DNA of 5,233 bases from an uncultured Selenomonadaceae bacterium (GTDB lineage Bacteria > Bacillota > Negativicutes > Selenomonadales > Selenomonadaceae): the NCBI GenBank assembly GCA_905236665.1, contig CAJONF010000001.1, positions 1 to 5,233 of the forward strand. Reading direction: 5' to 3'. A program made the translations under genes and the position numbers. Of this stretch, positions 1 to 5,064 are shown piece after piece; position 1 is the first letter of the stretch; every line of letters begins with the position of its first letter. The notes below the pieces were generated by a model. It did not search any database. It had not been told where the DNA came from and saw only the letters and a list, made by a program, of their open reading frames with translations.

Positions 1-21
1 CAAAAATTTTCTGAGACGCAT
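1..21 (-). CDS. Possible 5' end of a minus-strand gene (7 codons visible)
   Basis: Reading the minus strand there is an ATG at 21 preceded by GGAAGGTGAT, a good match to the anti-Shine-Dalgarno sequence, with a short gap (TTCA). The visible product is MRLRKFL, after which the gene leaves the window. A basic, hydrophobic start like this suits many proteins, so no function can be given. The gene would lie downstream of the fab-cluster terminator; a CATAAT hexamer lies just upstream, but I find no convincing -35 partner. The competing reading is a plus-strand frame open from base 2 to a TAA at 68-70, which would be the tail of a convergent gene. I favour the minus-strand start because of its ribosome binding site, but the evidence is thin. 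Confidence 0.4.
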
Positions 22-78
22 TGAATCACCTTCCGAACAAAAAATTATGCGCGTTAATCGTGACTATTAATTTGGCGC

Positions 79-121
79 AAAAAAATAATCGGCAATCATC
101 TGAGACTGTCGATTATTTTTT
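79..121 (-). terminator. Rho-independent terminator after the fab cluster, possibly bidirectional
   Basis: Bases 80-94 pair with 107-121 in a 15-bp stem with one G-T wobble (92/109) and a 12-nt loop. On the minus strand the stem runs into a tract of T residues (complement of 79-85), 11 nt beyond the TAA of the flavoprotein gene at 132-134. The stem base is A/T only, so the plus strand also ends in a T run (116-121). It could therefore also terminate any plus-strand transcript entering from the left. Confidence 0.82.
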
Positions 122-131
122 ATTAAATTCG

Positions 132-1082
132 TTAAGGTTGATAATATTGTTCTGCTTCAGTGACAAGGCGTCTGATAATTTCCTTTACCGGCAAAATTTC
201 TTCAATGCGTGGCATATATTCGCCTGTAAAAACTAAACCTGTCTCCAAATCGCCCTGTTGAGCTCTGATTAAAGCACGGACAATGCAAAAATTATGCTTG
301 CACGCTTTAAGGCAGGAGTCACAAATTTTAGGCGGTACATTGCCTTCCATAACGCGTTTTGAAAATGGTGTACGAACAGCGCGACCGGGTAAACCTACAG
401 GGCTATGAATTACGACAACATCTTCGGGTTTGGATTTAAGATAATATTCTTTCAAACTCGGTGCGCCATTTGATTCGAGACTAGCCGCAAATCGAGATCC
501 AAGTTGAACACCGTTTGCACCCATTTTTAAGACTTCGGCAATATCTTTACCTGTTAAGACGCCACCTGCCGCAATTACGGGAATTTTGACAGCTGCGCGG
601 ATAGGTTCAACAAGTTCACGGACGGAAATATCTGTGCCAAGGTGTCCGCCGGCTTCTTTGCCTTCAACAACGACAGCTGCAGCTCCGAGTTTTTCGGAAA
701 TTTTTGCCAGCTTGACAGATGAAACAATCGGGACTATCGGCGTGCCGGATTCTCTGCCCAGCCCGAAAATATCGCGTGAAAACCCCGCACCTGCAACGAT
801 CAGATCAATGCCTGCGTCCATTGCTGTATGAACAATCCCCGCGAAATCACTTGCCGCGACCATTATGTTTATACCGATTATTCCGTCGGTTAATGAACGT
901 GCCAATTTTATTTCATAGCGCAATTCTTCGTGCGCCATACCTGATGCCGCGATAAGCCCGATACCGCCTTCATTGGCGACCGCAGCTGCAAGTCGTGCTG
1001 TCGACAGACGTATTGCCATGCCGCCCTGTACGATTGGGATTTTTGCTATCTTATTTCCTATTTTTAGTTCCGGAAGTCTCAC
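132..1082 (-). CDS. FMN-dependent flavoprotein of the FabK / nitronate monooxygenase (2-nitropropane dioxygenase) family
   Basis: This 316-residue TIM-barrel flavoprotein probably acts in the cytoplasm. From its place after fabG and acpP it is a candidate enoyl-ACP reductase (FabK role), the last reductive step of fatty acid elongation. Family marks in order are PIVQGGMA (16-23), NEGGIG (37-42), NIMVA (72-76), VVVEGKEAGGHLG (137-149) with His147 where FabK has its active-site His, and the phosphate-binding run IAAGGV...GVQLGSRF (170-198). The N-terminus (PIVQGGMA) differs from authenticated FabK (typically YPIFQGGMAWVA), so nitronate monooxygenase or another NAD(P)H-flavin reaction remains possible. 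The tail carries Cys254, 257, 261 and 266 (CX2CX3CX4C). I chose the GTG at 1082 because GGAGAGG lies 7 nt upstream; a TTG eight codons earlier lies before that site and is rejected. A terminator follows the stop. Confidence 0.88.
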   Translation of the reverse strand: MRLPELKIGNKIAKIPIVQGGMAIRLSTARLAAAVANEGGIGLIAASGMAHEELRYEIKLARSLTDGIIGINIMVAASDFAGIVHTAMDAGIDLIVAGAGFSRDIFGLGRESGTPIVPIVSSVKLAKISEKLGAAAVVVEGKEAGGHLGTDISVRELVEPIRAAVKIPVIAAGGVLTGKDIAEVLKMGANGVQLGSRFAASLESNGAPSLKEYYLKSKPEDVVVIHSPVGLPGRAVRTPFSKRVMEGNVPPKICDSCLKACKHNFCIVRALIRAQQGDLETGLVFTGEYMPRIEEILPVKEIIRRLVTEAEQYYQP

Positions 1083-1089
1083 GGATAAT

Positions 1090-1096
1090 CCTCTCC
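1090..1096 (-). promoter_or_regulatory. Ribosome binding site that fixes the flavoprotein start
   Basis: GGAGAGG on the minus strand, 7 nt before the GTG at 1082. It lies inside the longer ORF that begins at the TTG at 1106, so it excludes that TTG as the start. Confidence 0.8.
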
Positions 1097-1111
1097 AAAA
1101 AATCAATTAGT

Positions 1112-1172
1112 AATGCGAAATGCGTAATGCGTAATCGGATTCGTCATCATTACGCACTACGCATTTCGCATT
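1112..1172. repeat. Long inverted repeat built from 7-bp units, in the acpP-flavoprotein gap
   Basis: Bases 1112-1135 (AATGCGA, AATGCGT, AATGCGT, AAT) are the reverse complement of 1149-1172 at 23 of 24 positions, with a 13-nt loop. The one mismatch (1127/1157) is A/C on the plus strand but becomes a U-G wobble in the minus-strand mRNA, so the transcript can form an unbroken 24-bp stem. It lies between acpP and the flavoprotein gene and ends about 15 nt before the latter's ribosome binding site. No T run abuts the stem (a T6 starts some 9 nt later), so it is not a standard terminator. Roles in mRNA stability, processing or ribosome access are possible. Confidence 0.85.
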
Positions 1173-1179
1173 GCAGTTC

Positions 1180-1214
1180 ATTGCGCATTGAGCATTTCGC
1201 ATTACGCATTGAAC
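1180..1214. repeat. Second run of the 7-bp repeat, five degenerate units
   Basis: Five consecutive heptamers read ATTGCGC, ATTGAGC, ATTTCGC, ATTACGC and ATTGAAC. They are in the same orientation as the right arm of the neighbouring hairpin (1149-1176: ATTACGC, ACTACGC, ATTTCGC, ATTGCAG), from which they are offset by a 3-nt insertion (TTC). Because units are shared, the left arm 1112-1135 could also pair with part of this run, giving mutually exclusive folds. Confidence 0.75.
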
Positions 1215-1232
1215 GAAGTTCCTCATTGTCTA

Positions 1233-1469
1233 TCAAGCTTTGGTTTCTCCGTCTATGTACTTAACGACATCTTCCACAGTCTTGATTTTTTCGGCTTTCT
1301 CGTCGGGGATTTCGATATTGAATTCCTCCTCGAATGCCATAATCAATTCGACTATGTCCAGAGAATCGGCACCCAGATCATCGACGAAAGTAGAACTCAT
1401 TTGAATTTCATCTTCCTCGACTCCCAGTTGCTCTTTGACGATTTTTTTTACCTGATCAAACGTTGACAC
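1233..1469 (-). CDS. acpP: Acyl carrier protein
   Basis: This is the 78-residue cytosolic acyl carrier protein that holds growing acyl chains on a 4'-phosphopantetheine arm during type II fatty acid synthesis. The GADSLDIVEL motif (33-42) places the modified serine at Ser36, the classical position. The protein is acidic and the usual ACP length. I chose the GTG at 1469 because AAAGGAGG ends 8 nt before it; the GTG at 1478 begins inside that Shine-Dalgarno sequence and cannot be used. The gene starts 27 nt after the fabG stop, so the two are surely co-transcribed. A 150-nt repeat-filled gap separates it from the flavoprotein gene, a place where expression could be uncoupled, since ACP is normally made in large excess over the enzymes. 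Confidence 0.97.
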   Translation of the reverse strand: MSTFDQVKKIVKEQLGVEEDEIQMSSTFVDDLGADSLDIVELIMAFEEEFNIEIPDEKAEKIKTVEDVVKYIDGETKA

Positions 1470-1475
1470 GCGTAG

Positions 1476-1485
1476 CACCTCCTTT
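1476..1485 (-). promoter_or_regulatory. Strong ribosome binding site of acpP
   Basis: AAAGGAGGTG on the minus strand, close to a full anti-Shine-Dalgarno complement, with GTG at 1469 at good spacing. It rules out the GTG at 1478, which overlaps the site. Confidence 0.85.
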
Positions 1486-1496
1486 CAAAGTAGCGT

Positions 1497-2255
1497 TTAC
1501 ATGACCATGCCGCCATCAACCGACAGCACTTGCCCTGTAATATACGCCGCCTGATCTGATACCAAGAACGCTACTGCATTGGCAACGTCTTCGGGAGTTC
1601 CCATCCTTCCCGCAGGTATCTCTTGCAACATAACCTCTTTGACTTTTTCGGAAAGCGCAGCCGTCATATCGGTGTTGATAAAGCCAGGTGCAACAGCATT
1701 TACCGTCACGCTACGCGAAGCAAGTTCCCTTGCCGCGGACTTTGTAAAGCCGATTATGCCCGCCTTAGCCGCCGCGTAATTTGCTTGGCTTATGTTGCCT
1801 TTAAGTCCGACGACGCTGGACATATTTACGATACGCCCGCCGCGCTGTTTCATCATCAGTTTTGTAACAGCCTTTGTGCAGTTGAAGACGCCTTTTAAAT
1901 TTGTGCTGATAACTTTGTCGAAATCGTCCTCGCTCATCTTCAGCAGGAGGTTATCGCGGGTTATGCCGGCGTTGTTTATCAAAATATCAAGCCGCCCCCA
2001 CTCGTCCACAACTTTTTTTATCAGTTCTGTTACCGTCGCGAAATTTGAAACATCGCCCTGTACCAACATAGCCGCGCCGCCGGTCGATTCGATTTCGTTT
2101 TTGACTGACTCGGCTTTTGCGCTGTTTGACACGAAGTTCAAAGCTACCTTTGCACCGTCCGCCGCCAATCGCAAAGCTATTGCACGACCGATGCCGCGTG
2201 ATGCGCCCGTGACGAACGCCACCTTGCCGGATAAATTTTTTTCTGTCGAACTCAT
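1497..2255 (-). CDS. fabG: 3-oxoacyl-[acyl-carrier-protein] reductase
   Basis: This is the NADPH-dependent short-chain dehydrogenase that reduces 3-oxoacyl-ACP to 3-hydroxyacyl-ACP in the cytosolic fatty acid elongation cycle. Its 252 residues match the usual length. Visible marks are the Rossmann motif TGASRGIG (16-23), NNAG (94-97), the catalytic tetrad Asn119, Ser147, Tyr160 and Lys164 (in QANYAAAKAG), the PGF segment followed by INTDMT, and a C-terminal GQVLSVDGGMVM. I chose the ATG at 2255 because AAAGG lies 5 nt upstream and because the -10 box of the predicted promoter lies downstream of the ORF's earliest start at 2291. acpP follows after 27 nt. The usual fabD, fabH and fabF neighbours are absent here. 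Confidence 0.96.
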   Translation of the reverse strand: MSSTEKNLSGKVAFVTGASRGIGRAIALRLAADGAKVALNFVSNSAKAESVKNEIESTGGAAMLVQGDVSNFATVTELIKKVVDEWGRLDILINNAGITRDNLLLKMSEDDFDKVISTNLKGVFNCTKAVTKLMMKQRGGRIVNMSSVVGLKGNISQANYAAAKAGIIGFTKSAARELASRSVTVNAVAPGFINTDMTAALSEKVKEVMLQEIPAGRMGTPEDVANAVAFLVSDQAAYITGQVLSVDGGMVM

Positions 2256-2281
2256 TGCAACCTTTCGCCTCCCGTTTGCAG

Positions 2282-2310
2282 AATATAACACAAAGCTTTT
2301 CGCTTGTCTA
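2282..2310 (-). promoter_or_regulatory. Predicted promoter of the fabG-acpP-flavoprotein unit, with internal dyad
   Basis: Minus-strand TAGACA (2305-2310) and TATATT (2282-2287) are 17 bp apart, each one base off consensus. The expected start is near 2275, giving a leader of about 20 nt. The spacer holds an imperfect inverted repeat, ACAAAGC (2290-2296) against GCTTGT (2302-2307), which could be an operator. I do not recognise the binding protein, and it does not match the FapR consensus. Confidence 0.7.
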
Positions 2311-2330
2311 CAATTTTTACAGCAATGCTT

Positions 2331-3443
2331 TTATTTAATGGCGTTCAATCTGTCGGCAATGGCATATGCGTCCTCGTCATTAGCGGCGGGCGTAATAATC
2401 GGCTGGTTGCCAAGCAAAACAGTTCCGTTCTGAACAGTAGCCGCTTTTTTATTCTGACCATTGTGATAAGCCGCCGCCAAATTTCCCAGCACGAAATAAG
2501 AACGTTCTGCACTGCTCATGCCGTCGGTTGCCGCCACGCTTATAAAAATTTTGTCGTTCACAATGACGACGCCGCCTTTTGCAGTGGCGTGGTTGCCGCT
2601 GTATTCATAAAGTTTTTTAACATAAGCATCGCGGCGTTTATCGCTGTCGGGGTGATCAGAAGGGTTGAAAAATTTTTCCATGCTCGAACGTTTTTTACTG
2701 GTCTCTTCCAACTCAACAAATTTTTGCATTACCGCCGCGCAGGCACCGGGATTATAATTGGTGTGCACCATGTAATCAAAGCTCAATAAATCTGCTTCGC
2801 TTTCAAATTTCCTGTCACCGTGAGCCACGGAATGAACCAATGCGACATCAGCGACTAGCGAAGTTATTATGCCGCCGCCCAATGCAGTTCCGGCAACAGC
2901 GGTAGTCACAGCTTTTTGTAAATATTTTTTCTGCCCTTTGGCAACATGATCTTTTTGCCCATGCCCCATTTCATGTCCAACGATAGCGGCAATCTCGTCC
3001 TCGTTAGTAATTTTTTCAAAAGTGCCAGCGTTGACCATCATTACATGACCCATTGAACAGGCAGCGTTAACAGAATTTTGAGCAGAGACGAAATAAAGAT
3101 ACGGCTTGTCTTTAATTGTCGGATCAATCGCCGCCACACCGCGTGTCAAGTTCGCCATAATCCTATCAAGGGCGGCATTGTATTGATAATTTTCGCTCAC
3201 ACCGTATTTCTGCTGGAAGGCTTGATAAAGTTCCTGGCGACCTTCCTCAGTCGTGTTGTAATGTTTGATGCTCGCGTTAATTTGAGCACTTACCTGCGCG
3301 GCTTGAATCCCTATACCTATCAAAGATCCCGCAGCAGACGCCGCCTCGGTCGTGACCGGTGCACCGAACGTCAGCGAAAAACCTAAGCTCGCCGCCGTCA
3401 CTGTCGCAAAAAATTTTTTCTTTAAGTTCCGAAATTTTAACAT
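2331..3443 (-). CDS. Exported M48-family zinc metalloprotease
   Basis: This 370-residue protein has an N-terminal signal sequence: a basic start with KKK at 8-10, a hydrophobic core at about 11-28, and a likely cleavage near 34-37. There is no lipobox Cys. It should act outside the cytoplasmic membrane, probably in the periplasm if the host is diderm. HEMGH at 157-161 supplies two zinc-binding His and the catalytic Glu158, and ESEAD (214-218) has the ExxxD form of the third ligand, Glu214. His264 in SDHPDSDKR matches the conserved HP-x-D motif that in E. coli BepA contains a regulatory metal-contacting His. A Gly/Ala-rich hydrophobic stretch (176-208) lies between the zinc motifs, as is common in M48. 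No TPR region is seen; residues 290-370 are unassigned. The likely role is envelope protein quality control, by analogy only. GGAAG precedes the ATG. The gap to fabG is 75 nt and holds the fabG promoter. Confidence 0.93.
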   Translation of the reverse strand: MLKFRNLKKKFFATVTAASLGFSLTFGAPVTTEAASAAGSLIGIGIQAAQVSAQINASIKHYNTTEEGRQELYQAFQQKYGVSENYQYNAALDRIMANLTRGVAAIDPTIKDKPYLYFVSAQNSVNAACSMGHVMMVNAGTFEKITNEDEIAAIVGHEMGHGQKDHVAKGQKKYLQKAVTTAVAGTALGGGIITSLVADVALVHSVAHGDRKFESEADLLSFDYMVHTNYNPGACAAVMQKFVELEETSKKRSSMEKFFNPSDHPDSDKRRDAYVKKLYEYSGNHATAKGGVVIVNDKIFISVAATDGMSSAERSYFVLGNLAAAYHNGQNKKAATVQNGTVLLGNQPIITPAANDEDAYAIADRLNAIK

Positions 3444-3461
3444 GATAATCTTCCGTCACTG

Positions 3462-3494
3462 AAAATTTATGCCTAGGAACTAGGTATAAGTTTT
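3462..3494. repeat. 15-bp dyad with 3-nt loop in the M48 protease leader
   Basis: Bases 3462-3476 pair with 3480-3494 around the loop GAA, with a core of CCTAG/CTAGG. Pairing is complete on the plus strand if two G-T wobbles (3466/3490, 3471/3485) are allowed; on the minus-strand mRNA those two become A-C mismatches. It lies 19 nt upstream of the protease ATG. It could be a DNA operator, a structure in the leader, or a weak terminator of plus-strand RNA, since TTTTT (3491-3495) forms its 3' side. No gene feeding it on the plus strand is visible. Confidence 0.65.
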
Positions 3495-3509
3495 TAGTAA
3501 CGGTCTTCG

Positions 3510-3518
3510 CCTCCTTTT
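3510..3518 (-). promoter_or_regulatory. Orphan Shine-Dalgarno-like sequence in the protease leader
   Basis: AAAAGGAGG on the minus strand is as strong as the acpP ribosome binding site, yet no ATG, GTG or TTG follows at usable spacing (the next bases are CGAAGACC, then GTT). It is about 65 nt upstream of the protease start. It may be a remnant of a lost short gene, a ribosome standby site, or chance. Confidence 0.4.
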
Positions 3519-3583
3519 AAATTTTTTAACTCGACACAGGTTATTTTTACTGTTTGAAGCCCTCCATGAAAAAATTTTCCTAC

Positions 3584-3612
3584 ATGATAGCAAAGCAACT
3601 CGTAATTCGCAA
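3584..3612 (-). promoter_or_regulatory. Predicted extended -10 promoter of the M48 protease
   Basis: Minus-strand TTGCGA (3607-3612) and TATCAT (3584-3589) are 17 bp apart, with TGC directly before the -10 box (the TGn extension). The expected start is near 3577, giving a leader of about 134 nt, long for a simple housekeeping gene. The -35 box lies within the 7-bp repeat at 3604-3631. Confidence 0.55.
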
Positions 3613-3631
3613 TGCGTAATGCGCAATGAAA
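3604..3631. repeat. Dispersed copy of the 7-bp repeat
   Basis: Four consecutive heptamers, AATTCGC, AATGCGT, AATGCGC and AATGAAA, belong to the same family as the array at 1112-1214, some 2.4 kb away. Here the run is short, without an inverted partner, and sits between the divergent promoters of the protease and the permease. Confidence 0.7.
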
Positions 3632-3646
3632 TTCTTAAAATAGCGA

Positions 3647-3675
3647 TTGACTTATCAAAAGTTGAACGCTAATAT
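3647..3675 (+). promoter_or_regulatory. Predicted promoter of the FecCD-type permease
   Basis: TTGACT (3647-3652) and TAATAT (3670-3675) are separated by 17 bp. The start expected about 7 nt after the -10 box falls at 3681-3683, on or next to the ATG at 3683, which points to a leaderless or nearly leaderless mRNA. I see no convincing Fur box or other metal-dependent operator. Confidence 0.62.
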
Positions 3676-3682
3676 TTTTTGC

Positions 3683-4657
3683 ATGAAGACGATAAAATTT
3701 TTTTTGATAATCACGGCGGCAATCGCGGGATTTTTTTTGAGCTTGATGAATGGTTCGGTTGAAATTTCTTCCGCGCAAATTTTCGCAGATTTATTCGGCA
3801 TCGGGGAATTCGCGGACGAAACTAAACGTCAGATTTTAGAAAATATTCGTTTACCGCGAACAATCGTAGCGTTGCTCGTGGGGGTGAATCTGTCATTGTC
3901 CGGAGCGATTTTGCAAGCCGTGATGAAAAATCCGCTTGCCGATCCGCACATAATCGGCATATCATCGGGCGCAGGCTTGTTCGGAATTTTTGTCATGATG
4001 ATTTTCGGGGACGCGGGCGCACTGGTGACACCTGCGGCATTTATCGGAGCAATGTTGGCGGCGGCATTGATTTATCTTTTGGCGTGGAAAGACGGAATTC
4101 GCCCAATACGCGTGATTTTAGCCGGCGTGGCAGTCAGCGCATTTTTAGGCGCGGGAATTTCTGCACTGTTAATTTTTTATAGCGAGAAAGTTCACGGCGC
4201 ATTGTTGTGGATGGTCGGCGGCTTATCGGCGCGCAGTTGGCAACACGTGGAAATTTTATTGCCGTATTCAATCGCAGGAACAATCGCAACTTTTTTGGCG
4301 GCGCGACATTTGAACATTTTACAACTCGGCGACGAAGTGGCAACCGGTTTAGGACTGCGCGTAAATCTCGTTAGAACAATTTTAACGGCGATTGCGGCAC
4401 TTTTGGCGGCGTCAGCGGTGTGTGTAGTCGGCTTATTGGGGTTTGTCGGATTAATCGTTCCACATACAGCACGATTAATTCTCGGCTCGGACTACAAAAT
4501 TTTATTGCCAGGCGCGGCGTTTTTAGGGGCGGCAGTCGTGACGATAAGCGACACATTTGCCCGAACGATTTTTGCGCCGACAGAATTGCCAGTGGGAATT
4601 TTAATGGCGATGTTGGGTGCACCATTTTTCCTATATCTGCTAAGGAAAGAATTGTGA
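3683..4657 (+). CDS. FecCD/BtuC-family ABC transporter permease (iron-siderophore, haem or cobalamin uptake)
   Basis: This 324-residue multi-pass inner-membrane protein, with roughly nine to ten hydrophobic segments, is the channel subunit of a type II ABC importer for iron chelates, haem or vitamin B12. Family marks are RLPR (56-59), SGAILQAVMKNPLADPHIIG (73-92) and GFVGLIVPHTARLILGSD (253-270), which includes the region expected to contact the ATPase. ELPVGILMAMLGAPFFLYLL (301-320) is near the end. Length and termini are complete. The ATG at 3683 fits the family start; a TTG at 3647 is the -35 box of the promoter and is rejected. There is no Shine-Dalgarno sequence before the ATG. No binding protein lies upstream and no ATPase downstream: a terminator follows 27 nt after the stop, so it is transcribed alone and must pair with subunits encoded elsewhere. 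The substrate cannot be told from the sequence. Confidence 0.94.
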   Translation: MKTIKFFLIITAAIAGFFLSLMNGSVEISSAQIFADLFGIGEFADETKRQILENIRLPRTIVALLVGVNLSLSGAILQAVMKNPLADPHIIGISSGAGLFGIFVMMIFGDAGALVTPAAFIGAMLAAALIYLLAWKDGIRPIRVILAGVAVSAFLGAGISALLIFYSEKVHGALLWMVGGLSARSWQHVEILLPYSIAGTIATFLAARHLNILQLGDEVATGLGLRVNLVRTILTAIAALLAASAVCVVGLLGFVGLIVPHTARLILGSDYKILLPGAAFLGAAVVTISDTFARTIFAPTELPVGILMAMLGAPFFLYLLRKEL

Positions 4658-4684
4658 ATCTTAAAATACAAAAAAGAATCAATG

Positions 4685-4713
4685 CCCCTTCGGCGGAGCG
4701 TCGGGGGGTTTTT
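4685..4713 (+). terminator. Rho-independent terminator of the permease gene
   Basis: CCCC (4685-4688) can pair with part of the GGGGGG run (4703-4708), with a GC-rich interior that can fold further, followed at once by TTTTT (4709-4713). It begins 27 nt after the permease stop and ends 3 bp before the next -35 box, cleanly separating the two units. Confidence 0.8.
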
Positions 4714-4715
4714 CG

Positions 4716-4744
4716 TTGACCGCGTAGAAAACTCTTGCTAAAAT
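4716..4744 (+). promoter_or_regulatory. Strong predicted promoter of the HEPN/MNT module
   Basis: TTGACC (4716-4721) and TAAAAT (4739-4744) are 17 bp apart, each one base off consensus, with TGC just before the -10 box. The expected start is near 4751, so the leader would be only about 13 nt and begin at the GGAGG ribosome binding site. No operator dyad is obvious. Confidence 0.75.
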
Positions 4745-4763
4745 TATATTGGAGGCGATAAAA

Positions 4764-5051
4764 ATGCTAACTACAGAAAAAATAACAAAGACGATAGGCA
4801 AAATTGCGCAGAAGTACGGAATAAAAAGAGTAAAATTATTTGGTTCGCGAGCAACTAATCATTATCGAGAAGATAGCGATGTAGATTTAATAATAGAATT
4901 TGAAACGAACGTAGTATCATTGTTCGCTTTAGGTAGCTTGATGAATGAATTGGAAGAAAAATTCGGAGTGAGCGTAGATATTATTCACGGACCGCTAAAA
5001 AAAGATAGTATGCTGGAAATAGAAAAGGAGATAGAAATATATGTAGCATAG
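4764..5051 (+). CDS. Minimal nucleotidyltransferase (MNT domain, MntA-like), putative antitoxin of a HEPN/MNT module
   Basis: This 95-residue protein has the DNA polymerase beta-type nucleotidyltransferase fold. LFGSRA (25-30) with GS at 27-28, then DSDVDL (37-42) giving acidic residues Asp39 and Asp41, and Asp72 in SVDIIHG form the expected metal-binding set, so it looks catalytically intact. In characterised MntA-HepT systems this family adds AMP groups to a tyrosine of the HEPN toxin and neutralises it; that role is inferred here from family and neighbour. GGAGG (4751-4755) lies 8 nt before the ATG at 4764; the TTG at 4749 precedes that site and is rejected. The HEPN gene starts 13 nt after the stop. 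Codons are A-rich (many ATA, AGA, AAA), unlike the fab genes and permease, which suggests horizontal transfer. Confidence 0.9.
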   Translation: MLTTEKITKTIGKIAQKYGIKRVKLFGSRATNHYREDSDVDLIIEFETNVVSLFALGSLMNELEEKFGVSVDIIHGPLKKDSMLEIEKEIEIYVA

Positions 5052-5064
5052 GGAGCGAATTGCG

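Noticed and set aside
2..70. Plus-strand open frame ending in TAA, a possible C-terminal tail of a gene entering from the left
   Set aside because: Only 22 codons, expected by chance among six frames, and it overlaps a minus-strand start with a good ribosome binding site. Kept only as an alternative.
1112..1214. CRISPR-like reading of the heptamer array
   Set aside because: Units are 7 bp, degenerate and contiguous, with no spacers and no cas genes nearby.
1792..2433. 213-codon plus-strand ORF opposite fabG and the end of the protease gene
   Set aside because: It is the mirror frame of two clearly coding genes, spans the fabG promoter, and shows no recognisable domain.
3277..3459. Minus-strand ORF of 60 codons overlapping the protease signal peptide, open back to the orphan Shine-Dalgarno sequence
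   Set aside because: No start codon sits at usable distance from that site, and the frame overlaps the well supported protease N-terminus; the product has odd Cys/Gly-rich composition.
3557..3577. Six-codon mini ORF (ATG to TAA) in the protease leader
   Set aside because: No ribosome binding site and the start lies close to the predicted transcription start; too short to separate from chance.
3689..3713. TGATAATCA-like element near the permease start, resembling half of a Fur box
   Set aside because: Only a single half-site inside the coding region in an A/T-rich stretch; no second half or full palindrome, so iron regulation is not supported.
4371..4719. Out-of-frame ORFs on both strands over the 3' half of the permease gene
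   Set aside because: They overlap conserved FecCD motifs; the plus-strand one reads through the terminator. No ribosome binding sites or domains.
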